Positions 1-13,696 are shown, numbered from the stretch's first letter. The stretch: DNA of 64,000 nt from Rhizoctonia solani (GCF_016906535.1 NC_057375.1:1550001-1614000); one strand, 5' to 3'. Notes: generated by a model from the letters alone, not told the origin. Numbers and translations: made by a program.

Positions 1-479
1 ATGGAAGACTCGGGAGAGATTGATACTTCACCTACAGTGTTTTCATAACCTGGCGGGAGCGTGCCGCGCGCAGCGCGGCAGGGATGAGGCTGTAATTGGT
101 TTATGTTGCATCTCGTGTTGTAAACGTAATTTCTACACACTATTCTCAGCCCAAGACCATTGCATCTTCCGCGGAGCTCCTCAGTCAAAGGATCGAATAG
201 TGTATGATTGGGACCAAGCTAATTCATGCTGAATTGGTGGGGTATTGGGCGACACCCATGTGGAGCCACCGCCATCTGACGAATGAGCACATTCGAAATG
301 TGTTATGATAAATATTGTAGTCTGACTTAAAGTGTAAAAGTTCTCTCTACGGCTATAGCTACAATTCGCTGGATTGAGCGAGGTCAGGTCTGAGAGCGCC
401 CAGGCCCAATTGGAGACTCAACCGGGAGACGCCGGATGACATAATCAGCGGGACTCATCCACAATTTATAACGGATCAA
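1..479. other. No gene recognised; 5' flank of SEN54
   Basis: Short ORFs here show no recognisable domain. The last part is presumably the promoter and 5' leader of the SEN54 gene that starts at 480. No convincing TATA box or RNA gene was seen. Confidence 0.4.
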
Positions 480-2189
480 ATGGACGACCAACTCGAACTT
501 CCAACTAGCATCGTTCCAAAAGACCAGCAAGACGACGATGGCGAGTCTTCGGGGGACGAAGGTATGCCTGACTGGACAAATATCCCGTAAGCACCTGTAT
601 GTATTTTCCCGGCCAAGTCTATTTACTCGCGTAGTGGTGTGCGCGGTCTCTCCCGAGCGGTGATCCCCAAGCGAGGAGAAAAGGAATTCGAGCCAGCTGC
701 AGGAGGGACAACTGCGCTACAGTCGCACGTTCTCAACAAATCCCGAAATGCCATGCTTAGCGCATTAAAGGGATCTCGAGGGGCTGGCAGGTTAGCCCAT
801 TCAAAAATTAACAAAGCAGTCCTGATTGTTTTATACCACTTTGATACAGCAAGACAATGTCATATGCTGTATGGTATCCGAAACTTGGGAGAGCACATGT
901 CACAGTGGCACGAGGTACCCACTTTTCGACGCTAGGCCATTCAGCTCTTCGAGAGCCAGCACCCGGATCTGGTTCGACAAAGGCCCAAAAACGTTTAGAA
1001 CTCATGCCGGAGGAAACTCTATACCTCATGGAGAGAGGCTCATTATTCTGTTGGAAGGAGAGCGAGATTTCGCCGTCTATGCAAGATGAGCCTAGCTTGG
1101 AATTTGATGATTGCGATTTATCTATCGGTGCCCCAATGAGCGTACAACAGGGTTTCACCGAAATGATTGGTGTCGATGGATTGGAAGTACAACATTATCT
1201 CGTGAGTATAACGAAACGTTATGATGGTCCATATACTTAACTTCAAGGTGGTATAGGTGTATGCTTATCTAAAGCGGCTAGGTTACACTGTTAGCCGCTC
1301 TTCTGCACCCATCAATACACCACTCTACCCACTAGCACCACCCAACAACACCGACACTATCAAGCTCTCGCATAAATTGCGAGCATACATAATCTCTATG
1401 TTTCAAGGCCTGCTGTCGCCTCTTGCACGGATTCGGTCAAAATTAGGTTCAATCTTCTTCGATTACCATGGCGCATCGATAGGAGGAATGATCGGTCTGA
1501 TGCCTTATTCGTATGCCAGCGGTATGTTTCATAGACGTTTTGTTGTGGGAATTAAGCGTTTACATTACCGGTCGAAGGCTCAATATTCCAATCGCTACGG
1601 ACAATGGTATCTGGCCATGGCATTCCCCTCCCCCGGAAAAAGCATAGGGCATTCTCCGAAAATGATACCGCCTTCAAGGTTTTTTGGAATGTTTGGAAAC
1701 CAAGCACTTCATGGCGGAAACTTGATGTTCCAAAGCCGGATTTTGAGATTGCTGTCGTCGAGTACGTTTTCGATTTGGAATATGTGTGAAGCTGTATTGA
1801 ACTAACCCCCCCCTTCCAAAAACAAAAGTGCCCGGAAAACTCCTGTGCCTGATATCTACCAACTGACTGAAATGTTCGCGTCTGCTGAGCCACGGCCACC
1901 GCCCCCGCCTCGCAAGCGTGGTCCTCCGAATGTCAAAGCCGCACCCCAGTCATCTCAACAAAAAACTCCACCACGACCCAAGAAAGCAAATGAAGCAGTT
2001 CTTTCCAATCTATGGGACCGAATATGCCAAACCATCGGACTCACTTCTTCTGGCCCAATACAAAGGCCGAACCCATTTGTGCACTTGAAGGCCGGTCGGA
2101 AAAGTGTTATTGTGGCTGCGGTCGACGGAAGCATGATCAGCCTTGTGCGATTTGGAGAAGGGGACTTCTCCTCTTGGCCCATGGTGTAG
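480..2189 (+). CDS. SEN54: tRNA-splicing endonuclease subunit Sen54, 6 exons
   Basis: Joining 480-586, 635-790, 850-1201, 1257-1521, 1578-1761 and 1829-2189 gives an uninterrupted frame of 474 codons with GT-AG introns of 48-67 bp. The N-terminal half has the Sen54 signature: RGEKEFEP, then an SRNAML segment, RAHVTVARGTHF and LMPEETLYLMERGSLFCW. The C-terminal half has FWNVWKPSTSWRK and PDFEIAVVDA, as in the nuclease-like fold of Sen54. Sen54 is the non-catalytic structural partner of Sen2 in the heterotetrameric endonuclease that removes tRNA introns in the nucleus (established for the family). The start at 480 is the first ATG that leads into an acidic, Asp/Glu-rich N-terminus. A proline-rich linker (PPPPPRKRG) lies near residue 380. 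The gene appears intact. Confidence 0.93.
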
Positions 2190-4146
2190 TTTTTCGCATA
2201 CATCGTACAATTGAACATGCTGATTTTGTATTTGCGATGAATTATATTGTATTTTGCATGAAATTGGGATCCGATTTGAACCTTCTACTGGCTATTCGCG
2301 GTGGATGGCGTATCCTTGTCCTTGTGTATTGGGAACGAGCAAATCCGGAAACCTCCATATACAAACGGGTATGTCTTGTCCCATTTGAAATCTACGAATA
2401 TGATTTCACGTTAGAGCGGTCTCACTGTGCACTCCTGCTAAATAAACGCACCTCTTTGGACCGGGTGGCACGAGATGGTGGAGTGCTTTCTGGATTCAAC
2501 AAGGGATCAAAGACTACTCGCTATACTCGGCTAAGCCCAAGTCTAGAGTTTCAGTTATTTGGTAGAGGCGAGGGATATCGGTAATCTGATCCTGGCTATG
2601 TAGAATGGCATCCCAAAACCGGCAGTCCAGCCTTGGGCTCACTTTGTCGAGGAAATCACCACGGCAAATTTTTACTCCAATTTTGAATCTCGGGTCATCC
2701 GCTTTTTTTCTAGACCAACTGGGTGGGCTCCTGGAGTAGCTAAGACTACCAGGCCGGCCGGGTACCAAGGTCTACATTCATCCTACATAGCTATATAATG
2801 GATCTCTTATATTCCCAGCCTGGATCTCAGTCTGCCCGTTCTTTTCTGTAGACAAGAGCCGCAATAAGCAAAATTCCCATATCGCATACAGCTTGAGTCC
2901 ATTAAATCTGATGGAACAAAAGCAGGAAATCAATGCGATAATTTCATAAATATCCTGGTTGCTAACTCGACTCGATAACCAAATGCATGGCGCATACAGC
3001 ATGCCACTATATATCTCCTAATACCCTTGCGGGGTCATTGAGTGGATCAGACAGCTCGAATATCTATTTCTCTACGATATTAGGGGCGAACCTCGAAGAG
3101 CGGCTCCACTGTAAGTATGTTGGTATGAGTCATTTCACTTAAGGCTGATGTTATGCAACGTGCATCACTCGTTCAATCTCGATCCACTTGTCCGTCTGAA
3201 TTCAACTTCGTACGTCTTTTAACCCCTCTCTCAGCAGGCGACGGCAATGCCGCAGGCTCTACTCTACATACTCTGTTTTCCAAGCTGGAACTCTTCATGC
3301 ACTTATTTCCCCCTAAGTTTATACATCATGTTGAACACTTTTCACGATTACACGCATGGCAGAGCATATCCCCGTTTACTTGGACCCATCACACTCCCCC
3401 TCCCATCACCAGTAGTATACGCTGTGCCTTAATCATTATTTCCCTCAGTACGTGCAGGGTATATTCCAGCCATTTGCAGTCTACCACACATGGTGATAAG
3501 CACATTTGATAGAAAGATATAGAAAGATAATACGTACCTCAGTTCGACTGTAGAATAGTGAACTGAGGTACTCGAGAGCCGATACCAGAACTTTTGTAGG
3601 AAGTACACATCCAAAAATCAGTAAATACATTCGTAAGGATTATATACTATAGACCGTGATGCTGATTCTTCAACAAGCGGTATTTAAAATCTTGTGTTTC
3701 AGTCGAGCCTTGTAGACACGACCATTATCAATTGTACATCGGAGAGTCACAAATGTCCAGGCGTAAGACCCATCTTGAGGCCATTCGAGACCGTCGACAG
3801 TACGGAGGATGCCGGAGAACCCTGAGGCAAATGTCTCCTATGGTGATACAGTTCACTGTGACAAGCCCGTAACGCCGTAAACTCCATTTGCAAAAGGTCC
3901 CGACGTCCACTGAACCCAACGTGCTCTTGGTACCCATGCTCAAATATCAGTGGTAATATGAAACTCGTCAATTGCATTGATTGATCGTCACTTAACTTAT
4001 ATAGCAATGTAAAATACAGCATGGTTTGACCAAAACGTGAATCCATGTAAACTATAATCCCGAAAGTATCCCAGAGCCAAAAGGTGGAGTTAGAGAATAA
4101 TGCGAGAGAAAAAGAAAGGATGAGCAGGCCCCAGACTTGAAATTTT
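2190..4146. other. Intergenic, no supported gene
   Basis: AT-rich spacer between SEN54 and the convergently oriented membrane-protein gene. ORFs of up to 190 codons here are either out-of-frame reading of the SEN54 last exon or low-information frames without domains. No RNA gene or repeat recognised. Confidence 0.5.
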
Positions 4147-6429
4147 TCATATGTATTCGGTCGCCAATCTTGCCACCGGCGGTCGTTCGGGCATAGAAAA
4201 CGCAAAAACATCATCTTCGCTCCGTCGTATTGATAACGCTGCTGCCTCGATCGGACTAGGACCCGCTTCGCGTGTGCTATCCCAGGAAGCCATTGTTTGT
4301 GGGAAAGAGCGCACATAGGGCTCCATTTCAGTGCTGGAAGGAGGAAGAGCGCCTGATTCCCGTCGAGATACCGTCCGCATGCGGTTCATCCAGCTCGGCG
4401 GTCTTTCCCTCTGGCGCTCTCCCTCGAAAGCAACACTGTCCCGGCGCAGCAAGCTACCTCGCCTCCATATCCTCGAGGACTCCCCCATTTTTTCTAAATC
4501 TTTGTTAAGGTCTGCAACCGTCGACCCTGGGCTAGGCCCAATGTGTGTAGACACGCTTTCTGGAGGCGACCCAACTCCATCAATCGACTTATTCTTCCCC
4601 TTTTCAGAGCGTGACCATCTTTGTCCGGCATAGGTGCTAACCGAACCTGTCTGATCTGGTGGGCTACTGAAAGAGTTAGAGTGATGTCGCCCACGAGCTG
4701 AAGGGACGGGGGGACCAGGCCGCCAGATCTCTTTACTATGTCGGTCCCCTTCTGAACGTAGGTGGATTGTGAGTCGAGATATAAGGACGACCGAGACCCT
4801 ATGATATAAGTCAGCATCCCTTCCTTGAACCCAAACCTCGTCATAGCCGAAACTCACAAATGGCTGAAGCTAAAGCAACTCGATAAGCGTCTAACTCATG
4901 GGCACAAATGAAGCTACCTACTGTTCATTGATATTTTTCAGGGTTTCTGTGGCATGGAAAGTCATAACCAGCCACACCACATTGACAGTGAAAATAACAC
5001 TGAAAATCCGCCCTTTAGCTCAGTGTCTCAATTAACACCCTTGGTCATACTTACATAAAGTATGCAGTTCCATCGTTCCTGAAGAGAAAACGGTAAATAA
5101 CATCTTGCGGCCAGGTAAGGTTGGCCAAGACTAACCGGAGTGTTTTCACCAATGGTGAGTGTGTTTCACGAGAATATCGTAGTGTTTTTGCCAAAACAAG
5201 TGCGAATACTGAATTGATGACAATTAGTTCCGGTTCGAATGTCTAGTCGATCGCCGACATACCCGAGCTATCAAAGACCACATACGCCTAGGGAATTGCT
5301 GGTAAGCAAACTAGGCAACCCGGGTGCAATATTAACTCACAAAAAGCCACATTTGCCACTGATTTCCTAAACGAACGTATGAGAACAACACAAGAGAAAG
5401 GATGAACAAGGTACTCACCAAAGCTAGGTTTCCCCGTGAGTATACATCCTACGGCCATCAAACTGATAGTAAGCGGATGTAACTTCAACCACGCCAAAAT
5501 CGCTCACCATGGAATATCACGTCGATGTTCGGGTATGAGACGGCTAGCCGATGATTCGTGAGCCGAGCTTAGATCGCACTGGGTTCTATACTCACGTTCA
5601 CTGTAGTTTAGCACGTAGCCCCACATAGCTACTTGGATAACGCATAGGGACAACAAGTACCCAAGCACCCATTTATTTTGCCAAAGTGCATGAACTCGCA
5701 GAGTCATCATCAAGTTGGTGATTGCATATGTTGCGCATGTGGCAGCTCCTAAAATTAAGCGCCCCATTAGAGCGACGAAAACCCAAGTTTTCAGTGCGTA
5801 TACTCGCCTTCAAACTTTACAAACCGAACACAACTGAACAGAATGAGAGTTGCTGATATCAGTAAAGTCTAGGTTAGCCGAGAAGTGGGGCTCACGTCTA
5901 GATTGGGGAATTAGTTTAGCGGACCGCCCGGAAAGTATTTTTTATACTTACCGCAAAAGTCCAGGATGGGTCAAAATATGCCGTTGTGGTGATGATGTAG
6001 TCTAGGCCAAGGGTTAATATTTGCGACAATCATGTGGCCTAAGACATACAGCATGGATTTAGATAACGGTTGACCAAAAATAAGTAAGAAACAAGCGTCT
6101 TTTTCCTCTTCCAAATGTACTCATACTGTCCAGATGATGCTCAGTGATCCTGGGCTTCGACGGTCAATTTTGTGCACTTACCTCGAGATGAAATGTAAGT
6201 ACCATATCGTAAGCCATCATCGTTATACTCGCGATGAGGTAATACTGGAAAACGTCAATTTTTATATTACATGAGGGCATATGGCATGACCCACCTTCGC
6301 GGCATTTCTGAACGGTGGCGTAAGCTAAATATAAGTGACTGAGGAAATATAAAAATGCACTGACATGTGTTGTGCCTCAGTGATCGTGTGCGCCAGTTCC
6401 TCAGGTGTCATTCCCATTGCCGAAGACAT
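4147..6429 (-). CDS. DUF6533-type seven-transmembrane protein, multi-exon
   Basis: Short exons on the minus strand join into a polytopic membrane protein with a long polar C-terminal tail. In order they read: an N-terminus starting MSSAMGMTPEELAHTITEAQ (ATG at 6427-6429); a helix with ASITMMAYDMVLTFHLE; YEYIWKRKKTLVSYLFLVNRY; YYIITTTAYFDPSWTFA; a helix ending CVRFVKFEG; MTLRVHALWQNKWVLGYLL; a helix near 5360; LVKTLRLVLANLTWPQDVIYRFLF; and VIFTVNVVWLVMTFHATETL. The tail is about 220 residues of Ser/Pro/Arg-rich sequence ending at TGA 4147-4149. The WKRK...LVNRY and RVHALW signatures are typical of DUF6533 proteins, which are abundant and functionally uncharacterised in Agaricomycetes. Exact splice sites in the middle (5250-5500) are uncertain. 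Likely in plasma or endomembranes; function unknown. Confidence 0.75.
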
Positions 6430-8903
6430 GACTGACAGATTAGATGCGGATGGCGGTCACCGAAGTTACAATCAAGCCAATACCAGCGTGAGCTTGGGCT
6501 TTGTTTAAGAAATTATGCCCCAATTCTACCCTCCCCTCTCTGAATCCAGAGTCAAATTAGGCAAGCAGACAAACGCAGACCCAGGGCAGAGATGCAAGCC
6601 AGGATTAGAACCAGAGCGCGGGGAGACCTGGATCGGCAGACTGGGCACGCTGCATTTGAACGACGTGGTTGAGCGCGGGAGCGTGACATCCTTAATGAGC
6701 CGTGAGGTGAGTGACCAGTTGAGGGGCGATGCTGCCTCGTTTGCGAGTGGGGGGAATTGGCCGAGCTAACATCATTGGATCATATCCCCATGGGCGAGTT
6801 ATAAGACACCGGTTCGAGCAACAGAGGTGCAGATTGCTTATTCTAGCCTGCTTGCGAGTTTCGCTACATCATTCGGTGGGAGAGTTCCAAGGCGATCGGT
6901 GTCTGATAAGATGTCCCAATGGTAGCATGAGTCTTTTGATATCCCGTTTGTCTGTCACATCCTGCTAATCAGTCCTCGTGGGTGTCACTTTCAGTCGTGG
7001 CCCCGCATCGTGGCAGTAAGAAGAATCTGGGCGTGAAGAAGATAGGGGCCCATGTCACGTGGGATTGGTTCGGCGCTTGCTCTGGCAATAAGATTTCACC
7101 GATCGGCACCGTTCATTTCAAACTTCACTCAGTATTCTTGGCGGAATAAGTACACTCGGGATGCTATCTGCACCAAATCACCTTTGAAATACTTCAATAT
7201 TTTACAGTACTTTGCTTCAGCAAGGGTAATCCAGAGTCCGAAGCAAAGCGCTCCAATCCGTGACTCACTTAGTCATGTGACTAATGTACAAAGCTAATAT
7301 TATAATGCATTCAGACCAGTCCCAGAGTCAATCTGTGCTTCGGTCGGGCACGCTTACATGTGTGCCGGGTGTGCTCGTACGCGGCACCAGTGGGTGATCC
7401 CGCGCCCTGGGGGTGTTGGCTAGGCTATCCAAGACTGCGACCGTCCGGATCGAAGGTTTGGGAGCAGAGAAACACACAAAAATGGATAAATAACATGTTA
7501 AATTGATGCGTGACAAACATTTGGGGATGTATATGGGTGCTGGCAAGCGTGAAAGCCTGAATTATCGTACTCGATACGCCGTTCCGATGCCGTAGTATGG
7601 AATTACGTCTGACGGATCCACTTAACTTCGACCTTCGTCCTCAGTCAAGTATCGTATGTGATACTCCCGCAAGCTGTGACTCACCTAGCTACTGACTATA
7701 ACCTTATTGTAGGCCCTTCTATGCAGATCCACGAGAGGTCGAGTGAATCTTACTCGCAGTGGCCCGTCTTGGTTCATAGTTATATTGGTGCGACTCACCC
7801 TGTTTTTGATCACAAGCTCTTCTTGCGTACGACATTTAAGCTTAAGCAGAGGCTCGTCCTCAAGATAACGAGGCAACCTTGCTGTGTTAACAGCATGGCT
7901 CGTGCCCAGAATAATATAACTATTAGGTATGGGTGTGTTTTTAAGGCGAACTGTACATTCTGTTGGTAAAGCGAACGAGTGCTCAAATGTATAGAGTGAA
8001 GCAAGATTGTAACACGTCGCCAATACTGTGGCTGGAAGTCTTGCGTACCGATCGGCACTGTGGTTCTATCTATAGCCGTCATTTCACATTGATCAAATGA
8101 TAGTTGAAGATGGCACGAGCGCTCAAAACATGTCAGACACGACATAAAACACATGGATGAATGGTTCCTAGCACCGCGATGAAGAACACTCCGAGTGAGT
8201 CAGCGATGCACTTCAGACCGCCCATGAAGGCTTGTGTTATCATTCCTGAGGTTCAGGCCTTGATTTATTGTATTTTACCGAACCTGTTGTGTATTCAAGG
8301 GAGAATCGCAATTCCATTTGTGATGAAGGACTATTGTCGATACAGTTCATCCGTATCTTTTCCTGGAATTTCAAATAAACGACTGTTTTCTCTGGGGTTC
8401 TTCAGTGTTCTCTAACCAGGTGAAATAATTCCGGGGCGCTCTGGATTTAAGTGGTACCTTTTGGAGAGGTAGGTGACTTCGTTGAGAGGGCGGGCATGTG
8501 CGAAACGAGATGAAGTGTCTCGTCATATGTTTTCCATACTTACACGTCCCAACAGCCCAGACAAGCTTGTTAACCCTACTCGTGTATCTATGGAGTCGTA
8601 TCTTTCTTTTTCTATGTTTAGTGCACTCCCTCGTTCTACTTGGTACACGCTGCAACCATTGCCTTCGTGGGACTATGCGCCACTAATCAATCCTCTTCAA
8701 TTTAGTTAAAACTTACGTCTCATTTGATAAGCACAGATATCACAGGTGAGCTCACTCCGATGGCGACCTACCAGTAGGCTACTATTTTAGCTAGCACTTC
8801 AAATATCGACTACATTCAATATGATTACGTTACAATAAATCGTGTGTTTCACTCGTACTCTGGTGCTTATTTCAAAGGTACTACACAGGATTGAATGCTT
8901 GAA
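6430..8903. other. Intergenic, no supported gene
   Basis: About 2.5 kb with no frame that carries a recognisable domain. It contains the upstream region of the membrane-protein gene and the 3' flank of the SDR gene. A CACGTG box occurs near 7055. No tRNA or repeat could be supported. Confidence 0.45.
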
Positions 8904-10112
8904 TTAACTGAGTATATATCCACCATTGACTCCTAGGCTTTGGCCTTGAGAAGCGGTGAGAATGATTATTTTGTTCAGTGAGACTGTGCTATGAAACTAA
9001 CCTGTAATATACGATGCTCCTTCTGACGCTAAAAACGCAACGATTTCGGCCACCTCTCCAGGCTTCCCCAACCTTTTAATACCACAGTTGCTCAGTAGCT
9101 TCCAATGATAACTTTAAGGTTGTACTTTCAATATAATTTAAATAAGAGAATAACTTACAGGCAGAAAGTTCTCTCCGTGCAGGCCACCACCCGATTCAGC
9201 AACTACATACTGGTGGTCAGTACAGCGGATAAATAATAAGTATTATACTGACCCATTGGAGTGTCAATATATCCTGGGGCATATGCGTTGACTGTAATGT
9301 TATATTGCCCCCACTCTAGAGCAGCGGTCTGAGTGAGCGCCCGGACGCCGAACTTTGAGACGCAATAGCCACCACAGTTCTTGACCCCTAAGTTTCAGCA
9401 AAGTATAGAAGAAACATTTCAGTGTTAGTAACACATTAATGGCCACATTTGAGTACCGAAAACCTTGGATTCCGAATATACTACTTGCTCCAATAATCCT
9501 CCCACCTCGCCCTTGTTTGATCATCTGAATTGCTGCTGCGCGATAACAATATAGTACGCCCTTTAAGTTGATGTTAAGGTATTTATCCAATAGTGTATCG
9601 GATACTATGCGAGAGTTCAGTCTCAGCAAAAACCAGCAAGTAAAAATTACTTACACTCCAATAACGGACAGTAGTCCAGGACCCCTGCGTTGGCGATCAT
9701 CTCAATTCGGCATCAATATAATGCATGAGGTCCAGTGCATATACCAAATACAATATCTAAACCTCCAAATCTATCGATAGTTTTCCTAACCATGTCTTGA
9801 ACCTCATTCTCTTTTGATACATCGCAGCTGATAGAGATTGATCTACGGCCTTCGCTTCCAATTTTTCTCGCTATTTGATCTAGTGCATCCATTTTGCTAG
9901 CAAGGTCTACCAGAGCCACGCTGATTCCTTCGGATGCCAGTCCTGATGACGACGTAACTTAATAGGAGGCTGTGACAATCGGCCCCAGAAAAACTTACGA
10001 CAGGCAATTGCTTCTCCAATCCCTTTGACTTGTGAGCAATAATCCCATTAATGACTGAGAGACAAGCAAGATCACCTTGAGCAGCTCCTGTGATAATTGC
10101 TACCCTAGACAT
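8904..10112 (-). CDS. Short-chain dehydrogenase/reductase (SDR), 9 exons
   Basis: Minus-strand exons 10112-10076, 10022-9999, 9942-9752, 9700-9655, 9604-9464, 9387-9253, 9202-9159, 9098-9002 and 8944-8904 join in frame to 251 codons, the normal length of a classical SDR. Visible motifs are TGAAQGIG (cofactor-binding glycine motif, residues 8-15), CDVS, ANAG (NNAG equivalent), catalytic Ser in GASSIFG, the YCVSK catalytic Tyr/Lys pair, and a C-terminal GQSLGVNGGYILS. The family catalyses NAD(P)-dependent oxidation/reduction of alcohols and carbonyls. The overall layout resembles acetoin/butanediol and 3-oxoacyl-type reductases, but the substrate cannot be read from the sequence. The start is the ATG four codons before the Rossmann fold strand. 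The gene looks intact and probably soluble. Confidence 0.9.
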
Positions 10113-13100
10113 ACTGTCCTGTTTAAATATATGGCACCGATAAGTAGCTATAATCTTGGTTATGGTCGCTATGAGAATCAGTCACGAAGGAACGAATACG
10201 GGGAAGCTGTTTACCTCATACTAGAGTACTTCCTGGTATATTATATAACGTCGCTCACGTAAATTATACAAACACTCCTAGCAAGTACCATAATACACAT
10301 ATTAATGGTTGGTACCGGTAATATGCAGGAATAAATCGCATACATCCGACTGCATAATCCCACCATTCACAGGAATTACAATGTTGTCCTGAAGATAGAT
10401 CGAAAACCACGCATGTTCGTTGGAGACGGAGGTGCGTAGTGGTAATACGATATAACACCTGGAGGTGCACCACACACATGCATATGAATCGGAGGCTAAA
10501 CCTCGCGTGCCCTGTCCCCCCCCCCTACTTCATCGTACGGATGCGTTCAGCTGAAAGAAACTGCATTGGTTCCCGACCGCTGAAGCGCTCACCAGGCTCT
10601 TTGAGTGCTCTGAAAGCCTTGTCTATATATGCAATCTGCTTGAGTTTAAAGATCCTTATGATATTTGGGAGCTCTCTAGAAGACTTTTAACTGTTACCAA
10701 ACATCGGCTGTGTACTTACTGTACAACCGACTACAAATCTGGGGATGACACGGAGCGATTCAAGGTCACGTGATAATGACGTACCATCTTGCGGGGTGGC
10801 CTTATGGAAACAGCCTACGTCTTCCTTGTTTCACTTCCACGAGCTAATAGTCGTAATGGTATTCGGTCCTTTAACTGGCTTGCTTATGCTCAGACAAGAG
10901 CCTAACCGAATTATTGAAAATTTGGGTCAACCAACGTGTTTTCAGTTATTTCTGCGTTTCGAACGTGCATCCGATTATACGGTCAGTAGATTGAGGGTAG
11001 CCGACCCAAAAATTACCTCATGCATTACCGCGCTGTATCATATAGAGACATTAGAAATCACCTGGCCCATGAGCCATACTTGCTTGTAGTGTTTTCAAGC
11101 TCCGCCGAGTCGCTTGAGGCAATTATCAGTACAGGAGGGAGAGCTCCACTGGAAACCAACCTGGTTGGGCCCCACACACAAGGCCATCAAAGGATAGAAG
11201 AGCTTACGATCAGAATCTATTTCAGAACTGCTATAACCTAATGATGGGGGATCTTTCGGTAAACTTGGTCGGGTAAACTCGGCATCCTTAAACTACTTGA
11301 GTACTTATGCGATAGCTCTTACGTAGTAGCCGGTATGGCCTTCTTGGGTGTTGACTTGTCTGTGTCATCAATCCGAATACTTCGGAATGGAGTCCTTTAT
11401 GTTGATCCAACCCCTATCATCGGCTATGAAATCGCGCAAACAACGATGGTAAGCTGGGCTGACTTGTGTGTAGTGCACTAACATCTACGGACAAATGTCT
11501 CTTCTGTCCAAGGCGCAGAGACATTGCCTACTGTTCGGTAGCAGTTATAACGGTTTCCTGATACCCATACAATGTGAATGAAGGTTCATAAGAACCGTGC
11601 CGTACCGTTGATTCTCAACGAGATCTATCTTTGTTCCCAAGTTCCCTTAAATGATCCGCTAAGGAGATTCAGTTTCAGGGTACTCTATAATACTGTACTA
11701 TGCTCACGATAAGCTTCCCCTTCCCTAGTCGTTCTGAGAGTGCTCTGGAGAATTCTAGGGTTAAGTCTCTATTTTGGATAATCAAGCCAAGTTGGTGGCG
11801 AACTTATCAAAGCTTGTTGATTAGTAAACATCCCTTTGGAAGCGCACAGTGATTCGTGACCAGAGCATTGTTAGTGTATAGAACGCTGTCTCCGGGTGTT
11901 GAGTTCCTAACTCTTCCGTCCTGTATGTATCGTATACCACACGCTCCAAGTACACAGATTCTAGAAATCATGGGCGTCTCACGCACCTGAGGGATTTTAT
12001 ATTTATGGAAAGGCTCCAACTCTTACCTAAACGACTGATGGCTAGTGTTAGTATATCGAGGAATCCGAGTGAGAGGATTGGATGCCAAGGATTGGATGAG
12101 AGCAACCTGCTTGGACTAGTTCATCTGAAATCAGCCGTAGTCGCTCGGTCTCACAGGGTGGATCAAGCAGTCAGCAATACAAATGAGTGTAGCATAAGCC
12201 GTTGCACTTAAGCCCTTCGTTTGGAAGGTCTTTAGTTTGTCTCGAGAAGTACTTCAAGAGCGCCGTGGAGTACTCGGATCACTTGGTCGGATAATCAATC
12301 TCCATAGCATTATGACATAGTTGAGATGCTATGTTTCTGTTATCTTACACAACAAGGCTAGAATAACCCGGCCAAAGATCTAACAGACGAATTACGTCTG
12401 GCGGTGATACAGTCAGAAATAGAATCTCCCCTCCAAGGCTATTGTTTGCTGCTCTTTCTATCTAAGGCCCTAGTAGCCTCTTATATTTACGTTGAGATAC
12501 TTTGTGAGAATCAGGACATATACGAGACTGGATTTCTCATCGTCTGCGCTGTCAGTATATTGGACATTGTCTCAAGACCATCTTAAAGTATATCACGTGC
12601 ACGTGGAATGACGCATTGTGGGTGTGTAACCTTAATATTTGAAAATGGTTTTCTTTCAACCGGAGCTATCATCTTGCCATTGCTACTACATCAAACGTGG
12701 TTCACTGACGATTTCGGGACATTAACCCATGGTATTAGTGGACCTGTATCATGGAATGCAGAAATTGACTATTTGGTTTATCGTACTGCTTCGAGTTGCT
12801 GGCTTGGTGTTCTTTTGTATTACTTGCATGGGTCACCCGCTGGCATTTGCCCCCTTTTGTTGGGCGAAGCCCAACCCGACATGTGGAACATTTTAGCGTC
12901 AAACACCAAGTCCGAAAGCTTACAACTGGGGTGATGAACTTTATTTTATGGAACTTCTACGAACGAATATTGGGCTATCTCGTCAAGTCCCCCAAAGGCA
13001 AACGATCACGATGTGTGATAGCGATCAGAGATTGGTGGGGCCAACATCTGTTTACATTACAAAATAAAGCTCAAAGACAAATATGTGGGGGATTAGGCGA

Positions 13101-13206
13101 CCGGTCTTACGCAAAAGCTGAATAGATACTCAACCGGAGCGCCGTGAAATCGAGGAATAACGAGTCTTACACGAAAGCAGCTCCCAGTGAGTTGAAGGCT
13201 GGGTGA
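10113..13206. other. Gene-poor region with possible decayed fragments
   Basis: No intact gene. Near 10850-11230 the plus strand shows coding-like leucine-rich text (ITALYHIETLEITWPMSH, then SSSAESLEAIISTGG) vaguely like the leucine-rich part of basidiomycete F-box proteins. It is broken by stops and has no F-box. CACGTG boxes occur near 10767 and 12594. Nothing else supportable. Confidence 0.35.
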
Positions 13207-13696
13207 TCTGTTAATTATGGCGAACTGATCAAGGCGGTTTTGAGGGGAGAGCCGATTTTTCGGATTCCTGATTGGAAAAACTTGACAGGACTTGGGATCG
13301 CGAACCACTGGAGCGAGTTGATATTGGAATTGGTGGGTGAACCGGTGGCCAATCCCCCACATTCCTTGTACCGGCGGATTTCCATGTTGCGGGCGGAAGG
13401 CACCGGCATTGTATCGATCTCCCACTATTATGGATTTGGAGATGAAACACTCGTGCGTTGGCTGGCCAGGTGTCCCAATGAGCGACAGCAGCAGGTGCAA
13501 AACGGACCAACGTTGGCATCATAGCACATGCGTGGGCGGTCATCGCCCATCGGCTCTCTTGACTTGACCATTGAGCCCTACACGACACTGCCAGAGCGTG
13601 GAACAGTTGCGCTGGGCGCTTGAGCTGTTTTGGTTTTGCCTGGGCATCCATGTGGCCGATCATAGCGAAAATGGGACACGCTCATTGAATTGGTGA
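13207..13696 (+). pseudogene. Unrecognised broken coding segment
   Basis: The plus strand reads for about 105 codons without ATG from 13207 (GELIKAVLRGEPIFRIPDWK, later ETLVRWLARCPNERQQQ). It stops at about 13524, and protein-like text resumes in another frame (QLRWALELFWFCLGIHVADH), ending at TGA 13694-13696. The region is more GC-rich than its surroundings. The mix of protein-like composition, missing start and frame change suggests a degenerate gene or transposon remnant. I do not recognise the family. An antisense 144-codon ORF covers the same DNA and cannot be fully excluded. Confidence 0.3.

Noticed and set aside
2012..2584. 190-codon plus-strand ORF at the end of SEN54
   Set aside because: It reads the last SEN54 exon in another frame and continues into AT-rich DNA without any domain; the SEN54 frame is well supported.
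4272..4633. Plus-strand ORFs over the tail of the DUF6533 protein
   Set aside because: Antisense to the Ser/Arg/Pro-rich cytoplasmic tail, whose frame is joined to clear membrane exons.
6590..6640. tRNA B-box-like GGTTCTAATCC on the minus strand
   Set aside because: The base after GGTTC is T instead of a purine, no A box at the right distance and no cloverleaf could be drawn, so no tRNA or SINE call.
13229..13663. 144-codon antisense ORF
   Set aside because: Overlaps more protein-like text on the plus strand; composition (many Ala, Arg, Trp, Pro) is typical of an antisense shadow in GC-rich DNA. Not fully excluded.
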